A DNA stretch of 33,015 bases from Sedimentisphaerales bacterium (GTDB lineage: Bacteria > Planctomycetota > Phycisphaerae > Sedimentisphaerales > Anaerobacaceae). How positions within the stretch are numbered: position 1 is the first letter of the stretch; each line of letters begins with the position of its first letter. The notes under the pieces were generated by a model that searched no databases, was not told the DNA's origin, and was given only the letters and a program-made list of their open reading frames with translations. Below are positions 6,784 through 16,226 of the stretch, piece by piece. Where the stretch lies: the NCBI GenBank assembly GCA_028277585.1, contig JANQFY010000518.1:1-33015 (forward strand). Reading direction: 5' to 3'. Position numbers and translations under genes: made by a program.

Positions 6784-7680
6784 ATGGACACAGTGCTGCA
6801 AACCAACATTCCCGGCACGCAGCCGGGCCGAGGCAAAGTCCGCGATATCTACGATCTGGGCGACAAGCTGCTGATCGCCGCCAGCGATCGGATCAGTGCG
6901 TTCGACGTGATCATGACCAACGGGATCCCCTATAAGGGCATCGTCCTGACCCAGATCTCGAAGTTCTGGTTCGAGTTCCTCAAGGGCGAGGTCGAGCACC
7001 ACCTGATCAGCGACGACGTGGCCGATTTCCCCGCGCCGTTCAGCGACCATGCGGACCAGTTGGCCGGACGCAGCATGCTGTGCAAGAAGGTCGAGGTCCT
7101 GCCGATCGAGTGCGTCGTACGGGGCTACCTGGCCGGCTCCGGCTGGAAGGAGTACCAGGCGAATCAGACGGTCTGCGGCGTCGAGTTGCCGGCCGGGCTG
7201 ACGCAGTGCGACAAGCTGCCCGAGCTGATCTTCACGCCCGCGACCAAGGCCGAGCTGGGCGAGCACGACGAGAACATCAGCTTCGAGCGGGCCGCCGAGA
7301 TCATCGGGCTCGAGCAGGCCAGCTACGTTCGCGATCGGAGCATCGAGATCTTCGCCAAGGCGAGCGCCTACGCCGAGACCAAGGGCCTGATCCTGGCCGA
7401 TACGAAGTTCGAGTGGGGCGTCGTCGACGGCAAGACCATCCTGATCGACGAGGTCCTCACGCCGGATTCCTCGCGATTCTGGCCCGCGGATAAGTACGAG
7501 GCCGGTCGCGACCAGGAGAGCTTCGACAAGCAGTTCGTGCGCAATTACCTGGAAGAGATCAAGTTCGACAAGTCCGGCTCGGGTGTCGAGCTGCCCCCGG
7601 AGATCGTCGAGAAGACCAGCGCCAAGTACATCGACGCCTACGAGCGCCTCACCGGCTCCAAATTCGCGTTTGCAAAATAG
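6784..7680 (+). CDS. purC: Phosphoribosylaminoimidazole-succinocarboxamide synthase (SAICAR synthetase)
   Basis: Ligates aspartate to CAIR with ATP in cytoplasmic de novo purine synthesis. It has 298 residues, the length of the longer (yeast-like) bacterial PurC class. Motifs in order: GKVRDIY (17-23, ATP loop), SDRISAFD (34-41), ECVVRGYLAGSGWK (109-122), TPATKAELGEHDENIS (151-166), LADTKFEWG (204-212) and DEVLTPDSSRFW (222-233). The ATG at 6784 follows GAAAGGA at a spacing of seven. It is transcribed alone between its own promoter and a strong hairpin terminator; no other pur gene is nearby. Nothing is unusual in the sequence. Confidence 0.98.
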   Translation: MDTVLQTNIPGTQPGRGKVRDIYDLGDKLLIAASDRISAFDVIMTNGIPYKGIVLTQISKFWFEFLKGEVEHHLISDDVADFPAPFSDHADQLAGRSMLCKKVEVLPIECVVRGYLAGSGWKEYQANQTVCGVELPAGLTQCDKLPELIFTPATKAELGEHDENISFERAAEIIGLEQASYVRDRSIEIFAKASAYAETKGLILADTKFEWGVVDGKTILIDEVLTPDSSRFWPADKYEAGRDQESFDKQFVRNYLEEIKFDKSGSGVELPPEIVEKTSAKYIDAYERLTGSKFAFAK

Positions 7681-7733
7681 GCTTCTCGGCACGATCCGCC
7701 GAATCGGTGGAGCAAGACAATCAGGTCTGTCTC

Positions 7734-7768
7734 ACCGGCCGCCTGTCGCTCGGGCGGCCGGTTCTTTG
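7734..7768 (+). terminator. Rho-independent terminator of purC
   Basis: A perfect 10-bp GC-rich stem (7734-7743 with 7753-7762), a nine-base loop, then TTCTTTG, 54 bp after the purC stop. Confidence 0.8.
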
Positions 7769-8124
7769 CGCCAGAGGGTTTTACACAGACACCCCACCTG
7801 CCGGTGGAATGGACTCTCCGATTCGAGCACCGCGAACTGGGCCGCAGTGAAATTGCCGGCGTTGAGGTCGAGGGCATCGAGGCGAAGCGCGAGGGCATTG
7901 AGACCGTTCGACTCTGCGTCGAGGTCGAGACGAACTGGCCCGTGCGCCTCGAATCAGAGGGACAGATGCGGGAAGCCGGTCAGATGCTGCCGGTTCGCAC
8001 GGTTATGGATCGCTTCCTGAGGCACGAGAAGATCGAGACAAACCGGCTCGATCCGAACGTTCCTGAGGATTACAGTCTCAGCCCTCGCCGGTAGCGTCGG
8101 TGTTCTCTCCACGTCGATAGACGA

Positions 8125-8159
8125 GATTCCAGGTGGACCGTCCTGGTCCACCTGGAATC
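8125..8159 (-). terminator. Perfect 15-bp hairpin downstream of the chemoreceptor gene
   Basis: Arms GATTCCAGGTGGACC (8125-8139) and GGTCCACCTGGAATC (8145-8159) pair without mismatch around a five-base loop, 23 bp after the minus-strand stop at 8182. There is no T-run on either side, so it may act as an RNA-stabilising 3' hairpin or a bidirectional terminator between convergent genes. Confidence 0.55.
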
Positions 8160-8181
8160 CCAATCAGGCCTAGTAGGGCAA

Positions 8182-10902
8182 CTAGGTGTTGAAGTCTTGT
8201 AGTTCCTCGCTGTCAGTCAGAGGAATGGACTGTTTCGCCGATGCTGCGGTCGCACGGGGCGCTTTTTCGGCTTGGCCCGCAATCTGGTGATATACGCGGT
8301 CCGAGGCCGAGAGCGATTTGGCCCGTGCCGGACGTGCCGACCGGGTGGATTGCTTCCTCTGCGCGGCGCCACCAACCAGCGAGACCAGTTCTGCAACGAT
8401 GCTATTCATGGACTCGGCTTGCGAGCTGAGTTCCTCCGATGCACTGGCGCTCTCCTCGGCGTTGGCCGCGTTCTGCTGCGTTACCTTGTCCATCTGGGTT
8501 ACGGCCGTATTGACCTGGTCGATACCCTGCGCCTGCTCCTGGCTGGCGGCCGCGATCTCGCTGACCAGATCGGTGGTCTTGCCGATACGCTGGACGATCT
8601 CGTCGAGCGACTTGCCGACCTCGCTGGCGATCTCGACGCCACTGCCGGAATTCTTGACGGATTCTTCGATCATACTGGCGGTGTTCTTCGCCGCTTCGGC
8701 CGACCGCATCGCCAGGTTGCGCACCTCTTCGGCGACGACGGCAAACCCCTTGCCCGCCTCGCCGGCCCGGGCGGCTTCGACCGCGGCGTTCAGCGCCAAC
8801 AGGTTCGTCTGGAAGGCGATTTCGTCGATGACTTTGATGATCTTGGCGGTCTCGTCGGAACTCTTCTGAATGTCCTCAATGGCCCGATTCATTCGTCCCA
8901 TCGAGTCGGCGCCCGCGTCGGCCGCTCGGCAGGCTTCCGCGGCCAAGGCGTTGGCCTGCTGGGCGTTGTCGGCGTTCTGCTTGGTCATCGATGACATCTC
9001 CTCCAGGCTGGAAGAGGTCTCTTCCAGGCCGGCGGCCTGTTCCGTCGCGCCTTCGGCCAGGGACTGCGAAGCCGCGGAGACCTGGCCCGACGCGGAAGCC
9101 ACCTGCTCGGAACCTTCCGTCAGACCGGCGATGATCCGATTCAGGGGCCCGGTGATGCTGCGTGTGATCCACAGCGACGCCACCACAGCCAGGACCGTGC
9201 CCAGGGCCAGGCCGATGAGCATGACCGTGGAACTGGTGGACAGGGACTTCGCCGCGTGTTGGGCGATTTCGTCGGTGTGTTGCATGCCGGCGCCGGCCGT
9301 GGTCTTGCAGGCCTCGATGACCTTGACGCCCGCTTGTTCGCGTGCTTCGGCCAACCCCTGCAACTGGCTCCATTCCGTCATCAGGGTCGTCAAGACCTGA
9401 CCGTAGCGATCGCCCGCCGCCTCGGTGCCGTCGATACGCTGAAGGTCGACATCCAGCCGGGTGATCTTACGCAGCGCTTCGTATTTCTCGTCCAATTTGG
9501 GGAAGTTCTGCAGCGCCTCCTGCATCAGTTGGGGAGCGCGGAGCGCCTGGGATTTGAAGGCCTTGATTCGCGTCTCGTTGCCCAGGTCGACGACGTCATT
9601 GACCAGGGTGATCTTCTCATAGCGTTCGCGCATGTCCCGCACCAGCTTGTTCTGCTGGCCCTCAAGAAATGCCGTGCAGTTCTCCATGAGCCGACCGGCC
9701 GCTTCCTCCATGGCGCTGCGCTCTTGGTTGAGCTTGCGGCATTTCTCCAGATAGTTCTCCATCGTCTTCACATAAGCGTTCGTGGCCGCTTCCGTCTCAT
9801 CAAGACGCTTCAGGTCGACGGTCTCGCGGGTGATCTGGCGCAGGCTCGCCATGATTTCACCGATCCCCTTGAGCGTGGAGATGGCCTCCTGCAGAATCGC
9901 AGGGTCTTTCTGGAGTTGGCCCTTGAAGTTGGCCAGACGAGCGGCGTTCCCGGTATCGATGATCTGATGAACCAGGGCGATCTTCTGCAGCCGTTCTTCG
10001 AGATTGGCGCCGGTCTGCTCGAACTCCTGTCGCATCTTATCATTCTGACCGGCGAGGAACGCCGTACAGTTTTCCACATAGGTCCGCGCGGCGGCATCCA
10101 TGTTCTTTCGGACCGATACGAGTTCCTGACTGGTCTGGATGTAGGCGCCCATATTCGAAGCATATCGCTTGGCGGCCGCTTCGGTGTGGTCGATGCGCTG
10201 GATGTCCTCATCGTCGCGAGTGATCGGGCGCAACTGGCTGGTGTGTTTGGGCACGTCATCGAGATGCTCGATCGCCTGCTGCATCAGTGCCATATCGTTT
10301 GTCGCTTGCGCCTTGAATTCACACGTGCGTACCTGGGAGCCGACGTTGGCGATGTCGGTGACGATCTTGACCTTCTTGCGTCGTTCCTCCAGATCCCGCT
10401 CGAAGGCGGCATTCTGTCCCTTGAGGAACTCGGTGCAGTTCTGCATGTAGGACGCGGCGCTCTCGTCGAGTTGGCTGCGCAGTGCGGCCATGGAGGTCAC
10501 GGTTGTCTTGGTTTGAGCCATGAGCTGCTTGTAGGTCTCCTCGGCCTCGCGCATCTCTTGGATCTGTCCCTTGAGCGCTTTGAGATGAATGGCTCGGTCG
10601 GCCAGGTCGGTCGCTTCAGCCATGTGTTTCTCCAGCGTGCTGTTCTCCTGTTCGGCCGCTTCGTAGTACCGCTGCTCTTCCGTCATGCCGTAGCCGCGCA
10701 TCTGGTACATCAGGCGATTGGCGGCGCCGCGCAGATCCATGGCTGTTTTCACCTCAGGGACGTACTCATGGGCGAGCAGCTCGGAATTGGTCTTGGCCGT
10801 ACGCATGCTCCAAGCACCCATACCGCCCAGAATCAGGGCAATGGATATCACCACGGAGAAACCCAGTACGATGCGTCGGTTCACTGTCATTCGCTTCCTC
10901 AT
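8182..10902 (-). CDS. Methyl-accepting chemotaxis protein with triplicated sensor module
   Basis: The 906-residue transmembrane chemoreceptor starts at ATG 10902, preceded by AGGATGAGG. Membrane segments lie at about 8-30 and 557-580. The large extracytoplasmic part between them is helical and holds three related units, marked by [10 protein letters not shown] (about 155), [10 protein letters not shown] (278) and [10 protein letters not shown] (408). Each is followed by a charged helix, a D-x-GN/NVG-like turn and ITR-D-DL-RID/LDxTEAA, as in helical bimodular (HBM-like) sensor domains. A HAMP-like linker ([14 protein letters not shown]) leads to the signalling hairpin with tip [20 protein letters not shown]. 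No CheR-docking pentapeptide is seen at the C-terminus (QDFNT). It follows cheW by 49 bp and should couple through CheW to a CheA kinase encoded elsewhere. Confidence 0.96.
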   Translation of the reverse strand: MRKRMTVNRRIVLGFSVVISIALILGGMGAWSMRTAKTNSELLAHEYVPEVKTAMDLRGAANRLMYQMRGYGMTEEQRYYEAAEQENSTLEKHMAEATDLADRAIHLKALKGQIQEMREAEETYKQLMAQTKTTVTSMAALRSQLDESAASYMQNCTEFLKGQNAAFERDLEERRKKVKIVTDIANVGSQVRTCEFKAQATNDMALMQQAIEHLDDVPKHTSQLRPITRDDEDIQRIDHTEAAAKRYASNMGAYIQTSQELVSVRKNMDAAARTYVENCTAFLAGQNDKMRQEFEQTGANLEERLQKIALVHQIIDTGNAARLANFKGQLQKDPAILQEAISTLKGIGEIMASLRQITRETVDLKRLDETEAATNAYVKTMENYLEKCRKLNQERSAMEEAAGRLMENCTAFLEGQQNKLVRDMRERYEKITLVNDVVDLGNETRIKAFKSQALRAPQLMQEALQNFPKLDEKYEALRKITRLDVDLQRIDGTEAAGDRYGQVLTTLMTEWSQLQGLAEAREQAGVKVIEACKTTAGAGMQHTDEIAQHAAKSLSTSSTVMLIGLALGTVLAVVASLWITRSITGPLNRIIAGLTEGSEQVASASGQVSAASQSLAEGATEQAAGLEETSSSLEEMSSMTKQNADNAQQANALAAEACRAADAGADSMGRMNRAIEDIQKSSDETAKIIKVIDEIAFQTNLLALNAAVEAARAGEAGKGFAVVAEEVRNLAMRSAEAAKNTASMIEESVKNSGSGVEIASEVGKSLDEIVQRIGKTTDLVSEIAAASQEQAQGIDQVNTAVTQMDKVTQQNAANAEESASASEELSSQAESMNSIVAELVSLVGGAAQRKQSTRSARPARAKSLSASDRVYHQIAGQAEKAPRATAASAKQSIPLTDSEELQDFNT

Positions 10903-10951
10903 GTCCTCATCCTTTCGTAAACAATTGCTGTCAGTGCAGTCGCACAATCAT

Positions 10952-11455
10952 CTAGGTCAATGTCTCAAGCTCATCGCCGCCCAGGACGCGATCGATGTCC
11001 AACAGGATCTTGACCGAGTCGTCGATCTTGCCCATGCCCAGGATGAACTCGGTGTCGACGTTGCCGCCGAACTGCGGGGGCTCTTCAATCTTCTCAGCCG
11101 GAATGTCCAAGACCTCCTGCACGCGGTCGACCACGATCCCCGTGCTGTACTTGCGGTGGTCTTCACTGATCTCGACGACGATGATGCACGTTTCGTCGGT
11201 GACATCAGTGGTCTCCATGTCGAACTTGGCGCGCAGATCGACGACAGGAAACACCTGGCCCCTCAGATTGACGACGCCCTTGACATAGTGCGGCGTCTGG
11301 GGTACGGCCGTCACTTCGATGTACCCGATGATCTCGCGGACCTTGAGAATCTCCAGCCCGTATTCCTCCTGCGCCAGGGCAAACGTCAGATACTTGCCTT
11401 CCCGGTCGGCGCCGACCGGCCGCCGTGTTGTTGTGCTTGCTGTGGATTCCGTCAT
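10952..11455 (-). CDS. cheW: Chemotaxis coupling protein CheW
   Basis: The 167-residue cytoplasmic adaptor links chemoreceptors to the kinase CheA. The single CheW domain starts at residue 20 (KYLTFALAQEEYGLEILKV), followed by EIIGYIEVTAVPQTPHYVKG, the signature NLRGQVFPVVDLR (63-75), an IVVDRVQEVLDI segment and the terminal KILLDIDRVL. The ATG at 11455 is chosen because GGAAGG lies seven bases upstream and the domain begins 20 residues later; the open frame runs on to 11782, but that extension is compositionally unlike a protein. It is first in a two-gene unit with the chemoreceptor; no cheA, cheR or cheB is in the window. Confidence 0.96.
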   Translation of the reverse strand: MTESTASTTTRRPVGADREGKYLTFALAQEEYGLEILKVREIIGYIEVTAVPQTPHYVKGVVNLRGQVFPVVDLRAKFDMETTDVTDETCIIVVEISEDHRKYSTGIVVDRVQEVLDIPAEKIEEPPQFGGNVDTEFILGMGKIDDSVKILLDIDRVLGGDELETLT

Positions 11456-12152
11456 AGCGAGTTTCCTTCCCAAAGTACGGTGTCTTTCCAATCGGGTCGC
11501 TGCAGGGCGAATCCCCGAAGATCGGTCTCGCGCCTGTTGTGCCGTCCCGCTTGTGTCGCGGCGGCCTGAAGGGCGGTACCGCCCACCGAATACACCCGGC
11601 CCTTGCGTAACATTCTCTGGTGCTTGTCGGAGCGACCATGGCGATAGGCCCTGGGGATTTGCCTGTCGCGCCCGAGGGTAGCCTGGTCTGCCCCAGAGAT
11701 TGACACAATCGCCCCTCTCTCTATAGCAGGATTCCGCATGGCGACGGCGCTGCCCGGCCCATACGATGTCACTCCATGGCACAGGCTTACGCCGCGGAGG
11801 CTGCGGGCCTTGGCGGTCATGAAGCTTCCCAGGGAGTCTGATGCATACGCCGTCATTCCAGTCTCCAGATAGAGTGCACTCGTGCGAGGATGATCTGAGT
11901 CGATCGAACCTTGCCTCGGCAACGGTTGCTCCGGCAACATCTCGTCATGAGTGTTCGGTGTCCCGCACACTGCCATATCGTCGACGCGTTTCATTCGCTT
12001 CAGATAATTGTCGCCCGGGCCTGAACCAACATAGGGGGCGCTGTCCCGGTGGTAGGGAAGAAACTTGAGTTTGTCTCGTTCAGACTATACCACATACAAT
12101 TAGAGACTGACTACTGAAGCGAGTGACATTGCATCGGAAGGGAATAACGGCG
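11456..12152. other. Long intergenic region upstream of cheW
   Basis: About 700 bp between the divergent cheW gene and the transposase remnant. Minus-strand frames extend cheW upstream (to 11782) and give a 180-codon frame (11452-11994). Neither shows recognisable domains or a good start signal. The only signal I support is the plus-strand promoter at 12071-12100. The remainder may be eroded insertion-sequence flank or the cheW leader. Confidence 0.5.
12071..12100 (+). promoter_or_regulatory. Promoter-like sequence before the transposase remnant
   Basis: -35 TTGTCT (12071-12076), an 18-bp spacer, and -10 TACAAT (12095-12100), about 50 bp before the ATG at 12153. Confidence 0.45.
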
Positions 12153-12563
12153 ATGAGGCGGAAGCAGCACACCATCCAGGAGATCGGCGAACTCCTCCGG
12201 GTGGCCGAGGCCAGGATCGATGCGGGTGACACTGTCGTTCAGGCGTGCCAGGCATTGAACATCAGCGCCGCCACCTACTACCTCTGGCGCAGAAACTACG
12301 GCCATATGACATCGCATCAACTCGCGCGGTTCGAGGAGATGGATCAAACCGTCGCGCAGCTCAAGAAACAAGTTCGCCGGTTGTCTCTTGACAACGCGAT
12401 TCTCCAGGAGGCGCTGCGGATCACGGGGGGACTGACACCGGCGCAGAAACGCGAGATCGTCCAGCGTGTCCAGGAGCGGCTGAACGTCTCGGAACGCTGC
12501 GCCTGCGCCGCCTTGTCGCAACCGCGCTGTACGCAAAGATATCAATCGCAATCGCGCCCCTAA
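12153..12563 (+). pseudogene. IS3-family transposase remnant (OrfA joined to start of OrfB)
   Basis: 136 residues from ATG 12153 (GGAAGGG about 10 bases upstream; an in-frame ATG at 12123 is the alternative). Residues 1-90 are IS3-type OrfA: a helix-turn-helix (ACQALNISAATYYLWRRNYG, about 31-50) then a heptad-rich leucine-zipper helix (QLKKQVRRLSLDNAILQEAL). Residues 94-130 (LTPAQKREIVQRVQERLNVSERCACAALSQPRCTQRY) match the opening of OrfB, normally reached by programmed frameshift, but here in the same frame. The integrase core with its DDE residues is absent, and the reading stops soon after. I read it as a decayed insertion sequence; a domesticated DNA-binding protein cannot be excluded because the OrfA part is intact. 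Confidence 0.7.
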
Positions 12564-12885
12564 GAACGCCCCGCTCGACGCCGAACGCTCCCGTTTTCCG
12601 GCTGCCGCCTACACCCGATCGCCGTCATCCAGAACTCTCCAATCGCCTCTGGAATACAATACAGTGACATTGCCCGCGGTCGGGTTGCCGATTCGCGCCG
12701 ATCGGCGTGACACGACGAGAACCTGGCCCGTCCCATAATGCCATCGGGGCGCTTTCCCACACCTGACGAGGGGCGACAATCCCCGGGAAATTGCGAGGAC
12801 GACTGCGCTTTTCCCGTGTCCCACGGGGTCTGTCCGCACCCTGGAACCGCTGGAATATTCGTGAAGACCTCCGATTTTCCTGCAA
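12564..12885. other. Intergenic region between transposase remnant and sigma operon
   Basis: About 320 bp with no credible gene; overlapping minus-strand frames of 66-86 codons are Arg-rich shadows. A perfect 12-bp palindrome, CGCCGATCGGCG, lies at 12696-12707. No insertion-sequence ends could be defined by eye. Confidence 0.5.
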
Positions 12886-12914
12886 TTGGCGCGTATCGGG
12901 CGTGTCCTTATAGT
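12886..12914 (+). promoter_or_regulatory. Promoter of the ECF sigma operon
   Basis: -35 TTGGCG (12886-12891), a 17-bp spacer, and -10 TATAGT (12909-12914). The expected start point near 12921 lies after the ATG at 12916, which argues that translation begins at the TTG at 12937, preceded by GTGGAG five bases upstream. Confidence 0.55.
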
Positions 12915-12936
12915 GATGTCAAAGAGTGGAGTTGCT

Positions 12937-13461
12937 TTGGAGCAGCGCAGCGATACAGCATTGGTCAGAGCGGCCGGGCGGGGGGAACGCTCGGCGTACG
13001 CCCTGCTCGTGAAGCGCCACTATAAGCCCGTCTTCCTGGTTTGTCTGGGCGTGCTGGGCAATACCCACGACGCTGAAGATGCGGCGCAAGAGACGATGAT
13101 CAAAGGGTATGAGAAACTGCGCCAACTGCGCGACGGCGATCAGTTCGGCCGCTGGATCGCCCGGATCGCCCGGAACGTGAGCATCAACTTCGTACGCAAA
13201 CAGGCGGCCGCCAAGAAGACGCTCGTCAACCGTGTGGATGAGCCGACTGGCCGGGACCGCTACAACGACGACCTCCAGGAGGCGGTGGCGCAACTGCCCT
13301 TGGACCTGCGGCTGCCCCTGGTGATGTACTACTACGACGGACGCAGCGTCAAGTCCGTCGCCGAGGCGCTCGAGATCTCGACCTCAAGCGTCTATCTGAA
13401 ACTCAGAACCGCGATCAAGGAACTCCACGAGATCCTGACCGCGGCCGGAGACCGATCATGA
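12937..13461 (+). CDS. ECF RNA polymerase sigma factor
   Basis: The 174-residue cytoplasmic sigma-70-family factor (extracytoplasmic function type) directs RNA polymerase to a small regulon, probably including its own operon. Region 2 (about 20-88) contains YKPVF, the DAEDAAQETM helix and FGRWIARIARNVSINFVRK. Region 4 (about 112-165) has LPLDLRLPLVMYYYDGRSVKSVAEALEISTSSVYLKL, a helix-turn-helix for the -35 element. The start is TTG 12937, chosen because of GTGGAG and the promoter position; ATG 12916 would add seven residues. Its stop overlaps the anti-sigma start by four bases (ATGA), the usual sigma/anti-sigma coupling. Confidence 0.95.
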   Translation: MEQRSDTALVRAAGRGERSAYALLVKRHYKPVFLVCLGVLGNTHDAEDAAQETMIKGYEKLRQLRDGDQFGRWIARIARNVSINFVRKQAAAKKTLVNRVDEPTGRDRYNDDLQEAVAQLPLDLRLPLVMYYYDGRSVKSVAEALEISTSSVYLKLRTAIKELHEILTAAGDRS

Positions 13462-14204
13462 ACGAGATATGCCGAGAAATGCAGGATCGAATCGCCGACT
13501 ACACGCTCGGGGCGCTGGATGAACAGCAGGCCGGGCAGGTCGAGGCGCATCTGGCGGAGTGCCGTCTGTGTCGGGAATACCTTGAGGCGCTGACGGCACA
13601 GGGCGAGGGCTTGGCGGCTCTGGGCCGGGAGGTGGAAGCCGATATGGAAGCGCGCCGGGATCGGGCGCTGCTGGCGCTGGCGGAGGTTCCCGAGACGCGC
13701 TCCGGGCATGGCTCGACTCTGTTCTGGATGGCCCGACTGGCCGTCGCGGCCGTGCTGGTGCTGGTCGTCGGCATTGCGATCGGTCGGCTCACGGCGCCGG
13801 CGCCGATCGACGTTGAACAGCTCCGGACGGATCTGCAGAGTTCCATCACGAGCGCCCTGAAGCCGGCGGTTGATCAAGAGACGCTGACGAGAGTGGATGA
13901 GCGCCTGCTGGCCGCCTTGGACGAGGCGAACACGGAGTTGAAGGCCCAGATCGGCGCCCAGGTGCGGCGCGACCTGCAGGCGTTCGCCACCGAGTTCGTT
14001 GCTGGGTCGGAGGCGATGGTGGATCGGCGTCTGAACGATCTGGTGCAGTTGATCGAGGCGGCCCGGCTGAAGGATCGCCAGCGCGTCGCCCGAGCCTTCG
14101 AGCAGGTCGAGCTGAATCGCCGCCGCGACCGAACCCAGATCGGCCGGGGACTCCAATCGCTGGCCGCGCTGACGCAGGCAGAACCCGCCACTATGGCGAA
14201 CTAG
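13458..14204 (+). CDS. Membrane anti-sigma factor with zinc-binding (ZAS-type) domain
   Basis: 248 residues. The N-terminal cytoplasmic domain has Cys5, then HLAECRLC (His31, Cys35, Cys38), the HxxxCxxC motif of zinc-binding anti-sigma domains that hold ECF factors inactive. A single membrane helix (about 92-110, LAVAAVLVLVVGIAIG) is followed by about 135 residues outside the membrane that are helical and rich in Leu, Ala, Arg and Glu, probably a coiled-coil sensor. It overlaps the sigma gene by four bases. The two exported proteins downstream are candidates for the signal or the output. Confidence 0.93.
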   Translation: MNEICREMQDRIADYTLGALDEQQAGQVEAHLAECRLCREYLEALTAQGEGLAALGREVEADMEARRDRALLALAEVPETRSGHGSTLFWMARLAVAAVLVLVVGIAIGRLTAPAPIDVEQLRTDLQSSITSALKPAVDQETLTRVDERLLAALDEANTELKAQIGAQVRRDLQAFATEFVAGSEAMVDRRLNDLVQLIEAARLKDRQRVARAFEQVELNRRRDRTQIGRGLQSLAALTQAEPATMAN

Positions 14205-14257
14205 CGCCGTGGCGCTTGACGACGAAGCACAAATGACACCTGAGAAAGGATAGAACC

Positions 14258-16207
14258 ATGACGCGGAGACGACGAACCGTTCTGACACTCGCCACTCTGG
14301 CATTCCTCATGCCAATCGCTACCGGCACGGCGCAGGTGCCGCCGATTGAGAACGAGATGTACACCATCTCCGGTTCGGTGGGTCTGCCGGGCGTGACGAT
14401 TCTGGGCTTGCCCGGAGAGCCGATCTCCGATGAGAGCGGACGCTACAGCACCAAGGTGGACCGTGGCTGGACCGGCACCGTCACGCCGCTGAAGGAGGGC
14501 TTCGTGTTTGCGCCGACGAAAAGAGTCTATCGCAATCTCGCGCGGTCGCACACGAATGAGAACTACGCCGCATCGGTACTTACTTTCAAGATCTCGGGCA
14601 ACGTTGGCGTCGCTGGAGTGAAGCTGAGGGGACTGCCTGGGGACCTACGCACGGATTCAAGAGGGTTCTATACCGCGCAGGTCGAGTACGGCTGGTCGGG
14701 GGCGGTCGCGCCGCTCCGTGAGGGGTACGCATTCGAGCCCAACCAGCGTCGATACGTCGGCGTTACGAAGGATTTCAGCGATCACAACTACGATGCGCAA
14801 GTGATGAGCTACACCATTAGCGGCACCGTCGGCGCCCCCGGCGTAACGATGCAAGGCCTGCCCGGGAAGGTCGTGTCGGCTTCTTCACTTGGGCGCTACC
14901 AAGCTGTGGTTCCGTACGGGTGGAGCGGCACGGTGGTGCCCAAGAAGGACGGCTATGGGTTTGATCCGGCCAGTATCGACTACGATTTCGTGCGATCGAA
15001 TCACGGAGGCGACTACCGCGCACGGCCTGATACGGTGGTTATCTCCGACGTCATCCAGGTAAACGGTGAACTGCCGCTCAGCGGCGTGACGGTGACAAGC
15101 GACCCAGGCGGGGCGTCCGATGTCACCGATTCGCAGGGTCGCTACCGAATCCGCGTGCCCTATGGTTGGACCGGTTTCCTGAGGTTGGCGAAGGAGGACT
15201 ACGAATTCCCGGAACCAATCCGCTACACCAACGTCACGCACCATCTGATCGACGGCGAGCGCACCTCGCCGTTCGTCAAGCCGATCATCCCGGCGCCGCG
15301 GGCCTCGGCGATTCGCCCGCAGCCGATCCTCAATACAGGTGTGGAAGAAGTGCTGATGATTCCGACCTCCGAGGTTGATCCGAAGTTGCTGGCCCAGACG
15401 CGGGAGGACATCCAGGTCATGCTGGAGATTCTGCGCGAGAAACTGAGCGAGCCGCGTACGATTATGGGCGTGCTATACGACTTCGGCGATTTCTTTGGGG
15501 GCTCTCGCAGCGCCGAAGCGCTTTATCTGGATGGCTATGGCGCTGTGTTCGTGATGCGCGTGGACTTCCCGCTTTCGTTCAGCCCGGCGCCACCTGCAGA
15601 AGAGAAGCCGGACGAGGAGATGGACCCCGTCTGGCAGCGGGCGCGGCAGAAGCTCTACGCCCCGCGCGAACGGAGCGCGTACGGCCGTGGCGGCACAGCG
15701 CCCAAGTCCAATGAGATGACCTTTGGACAGTTTCAGGAGGATCTGGCCAAGACGCTCAGACACGCCGCCAACATCCGCAACATGGATCCGTTAGAGCGCA
15801 TCGTCGTGACCATCATCGGTCAGAGCGAGCGACCCGACGCGTACGGCTTCGGTCGGGGCGCTGGGATGTACTCGAGCAGCTACGGCGGTAGCTACAGCAG
15901 AGGCGGCGCCAGCTACAGCTATGGCTATGGCGGCACCTCCAGCACGTCCGGTGACCCCTATGGCGCCGGCGCCCTGCCCCCTCGGCCGCGCGGAACGGTC
16001 GAAGAGCCCCTCGGCGATCTGTTCGGGGCCGATGAGCCCGCGACGCCGCGTGGAAGGGGCCGACGGCGCGGGCGGTCGCAGCCTGCGACGACCACACCAA
16101 CCTCCGTCCTGACCATCCTGGCCCACAGGTCCGACGTCGACTCGTTTGCCAGCGGTGGAACCAACCTGGAGCAGTTCCTGCAGCGCGTGAAGGTCTTCAG
16201 CTATTGA
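14258..16207 (+). CDS. Secreted protein with four tandem beta-sandwich repeats
   Basis: 649 residues with a signal peptide (about 1-25, ending ATGTAQ) and AAAGGA upstream of the ATG. Four repeats of about 75 residues follow (about 35-105, 109-181, 184-256, 261-335). Each opens with ISGxVGxxGVxxxGLPG, continues SxGxYxxxVxYGWSGTVxPxKxGYxFxPxxxxY and ends near a (N/D)Y motif; the last copy is divergent. This resembles carboxypeptidase-regulatory-like or adhesin repeats on planctomycete surfaces. Residues 355-530 are mixed alpha/beta without a family I know. A Tyr/Gly/Ser-rich low-complexity segment (528-570) and an Arg-rich patch (598-607) precede a conserved-looking C-terminal strand (SVLTILAHRSDVDSF). 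It is third in the sigma operon. Confidence 0.85.
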   Translation: MTRRRRTVLTLATLAFLMPIATGTAQVPPIENEMYTISGSVGLPGVTILGLPGEPISDESGRYSTKVDRGWTGTVTPLKEGFVFAPTKRVYRNLARSHTNENYAASVLTFKISGNVGVAGVKLRGLPGDLRTDSRGFYTAQVEYGWSGAVAPLREGYAFEPNQRRYVGVTKDFSDHNYDAQVMSYTISGTVGAPGVTMQGLPGKVVSASSLGRYQAVVPYGWSGTVVPKKDGYGFDPASIDYDFVRSNHGGDYRARPDTVVISDVIQVNGELPLSGVTVTSDPGGASDVTDSQGRYRIRVPYGWTGFLRLAKEDYEFPEPIRYTNVTHHLIDGERTSPFVKPIIPAPRASAIRPQPILNTGVEEVLMIPTSEVDPKLLAQTREDIQVMLEILREKLSEPRTIMGVLYDFGDFFGGSRSAEALYLDGYGAVFVMRVDFPLSFSPAPPAEEKPDEEMDPVWQRARQKLYAPRERSAYGRGGTAPKSNEMTFGQFQEDLAKTLRHAANIRNMDPLERIVVTIIGQSERPDAYGFGRGAGMYSSSYGGSYSRGGASYSYGYGGTSSTSGDPYGAGALPPRPRGTVEEPLGDLFGADEPATPRGRGRRRGRSQPATTTPTSVLTILAHRSDVDSFASGGTNLEQFLQRVKVFSY

Positions 16208-16226
16208 AAAGATAGAGGAGCCTGTC

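Larger units (their letters stand above)
7681..8181. other. Intergenic region between convergent purC and chemoreceptor genes
   Basis: Contains the purC terminator (7734-7762) and a perfect 15-bp hairpin (8125-8159) near the end of the chemoreceptor gene. The stretch 7804-8094 is open for 96 codons on the plus strand (Glu/Arg-rich). Its only purine-rich run touches the ATG, and both strands are open there, so I do not call it. Confidence 0.6.

Noticed and set aside
7804..8094. 96-codon plus-strand frame after purC
   Set aside because: The only purine-rich run touches the ATG, it lies downstream of the purC terminator, the opposite strand is also open, and no recognisable domain is present.
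9256..10920. 554-codon plus-strand open frame
   Set aside because: It is antisense to the chemoreceptor. Long shadow frames are common opposite GC-rich genes; no ribosome binding site or domain is seen.
11452..11994. 180-codon minus-strand frame upstream of cheW
   Set aside because: It overlaps the cheW start in another frame, shows no domain or signal, and has an amino-acid make-up unlike a folded protein.
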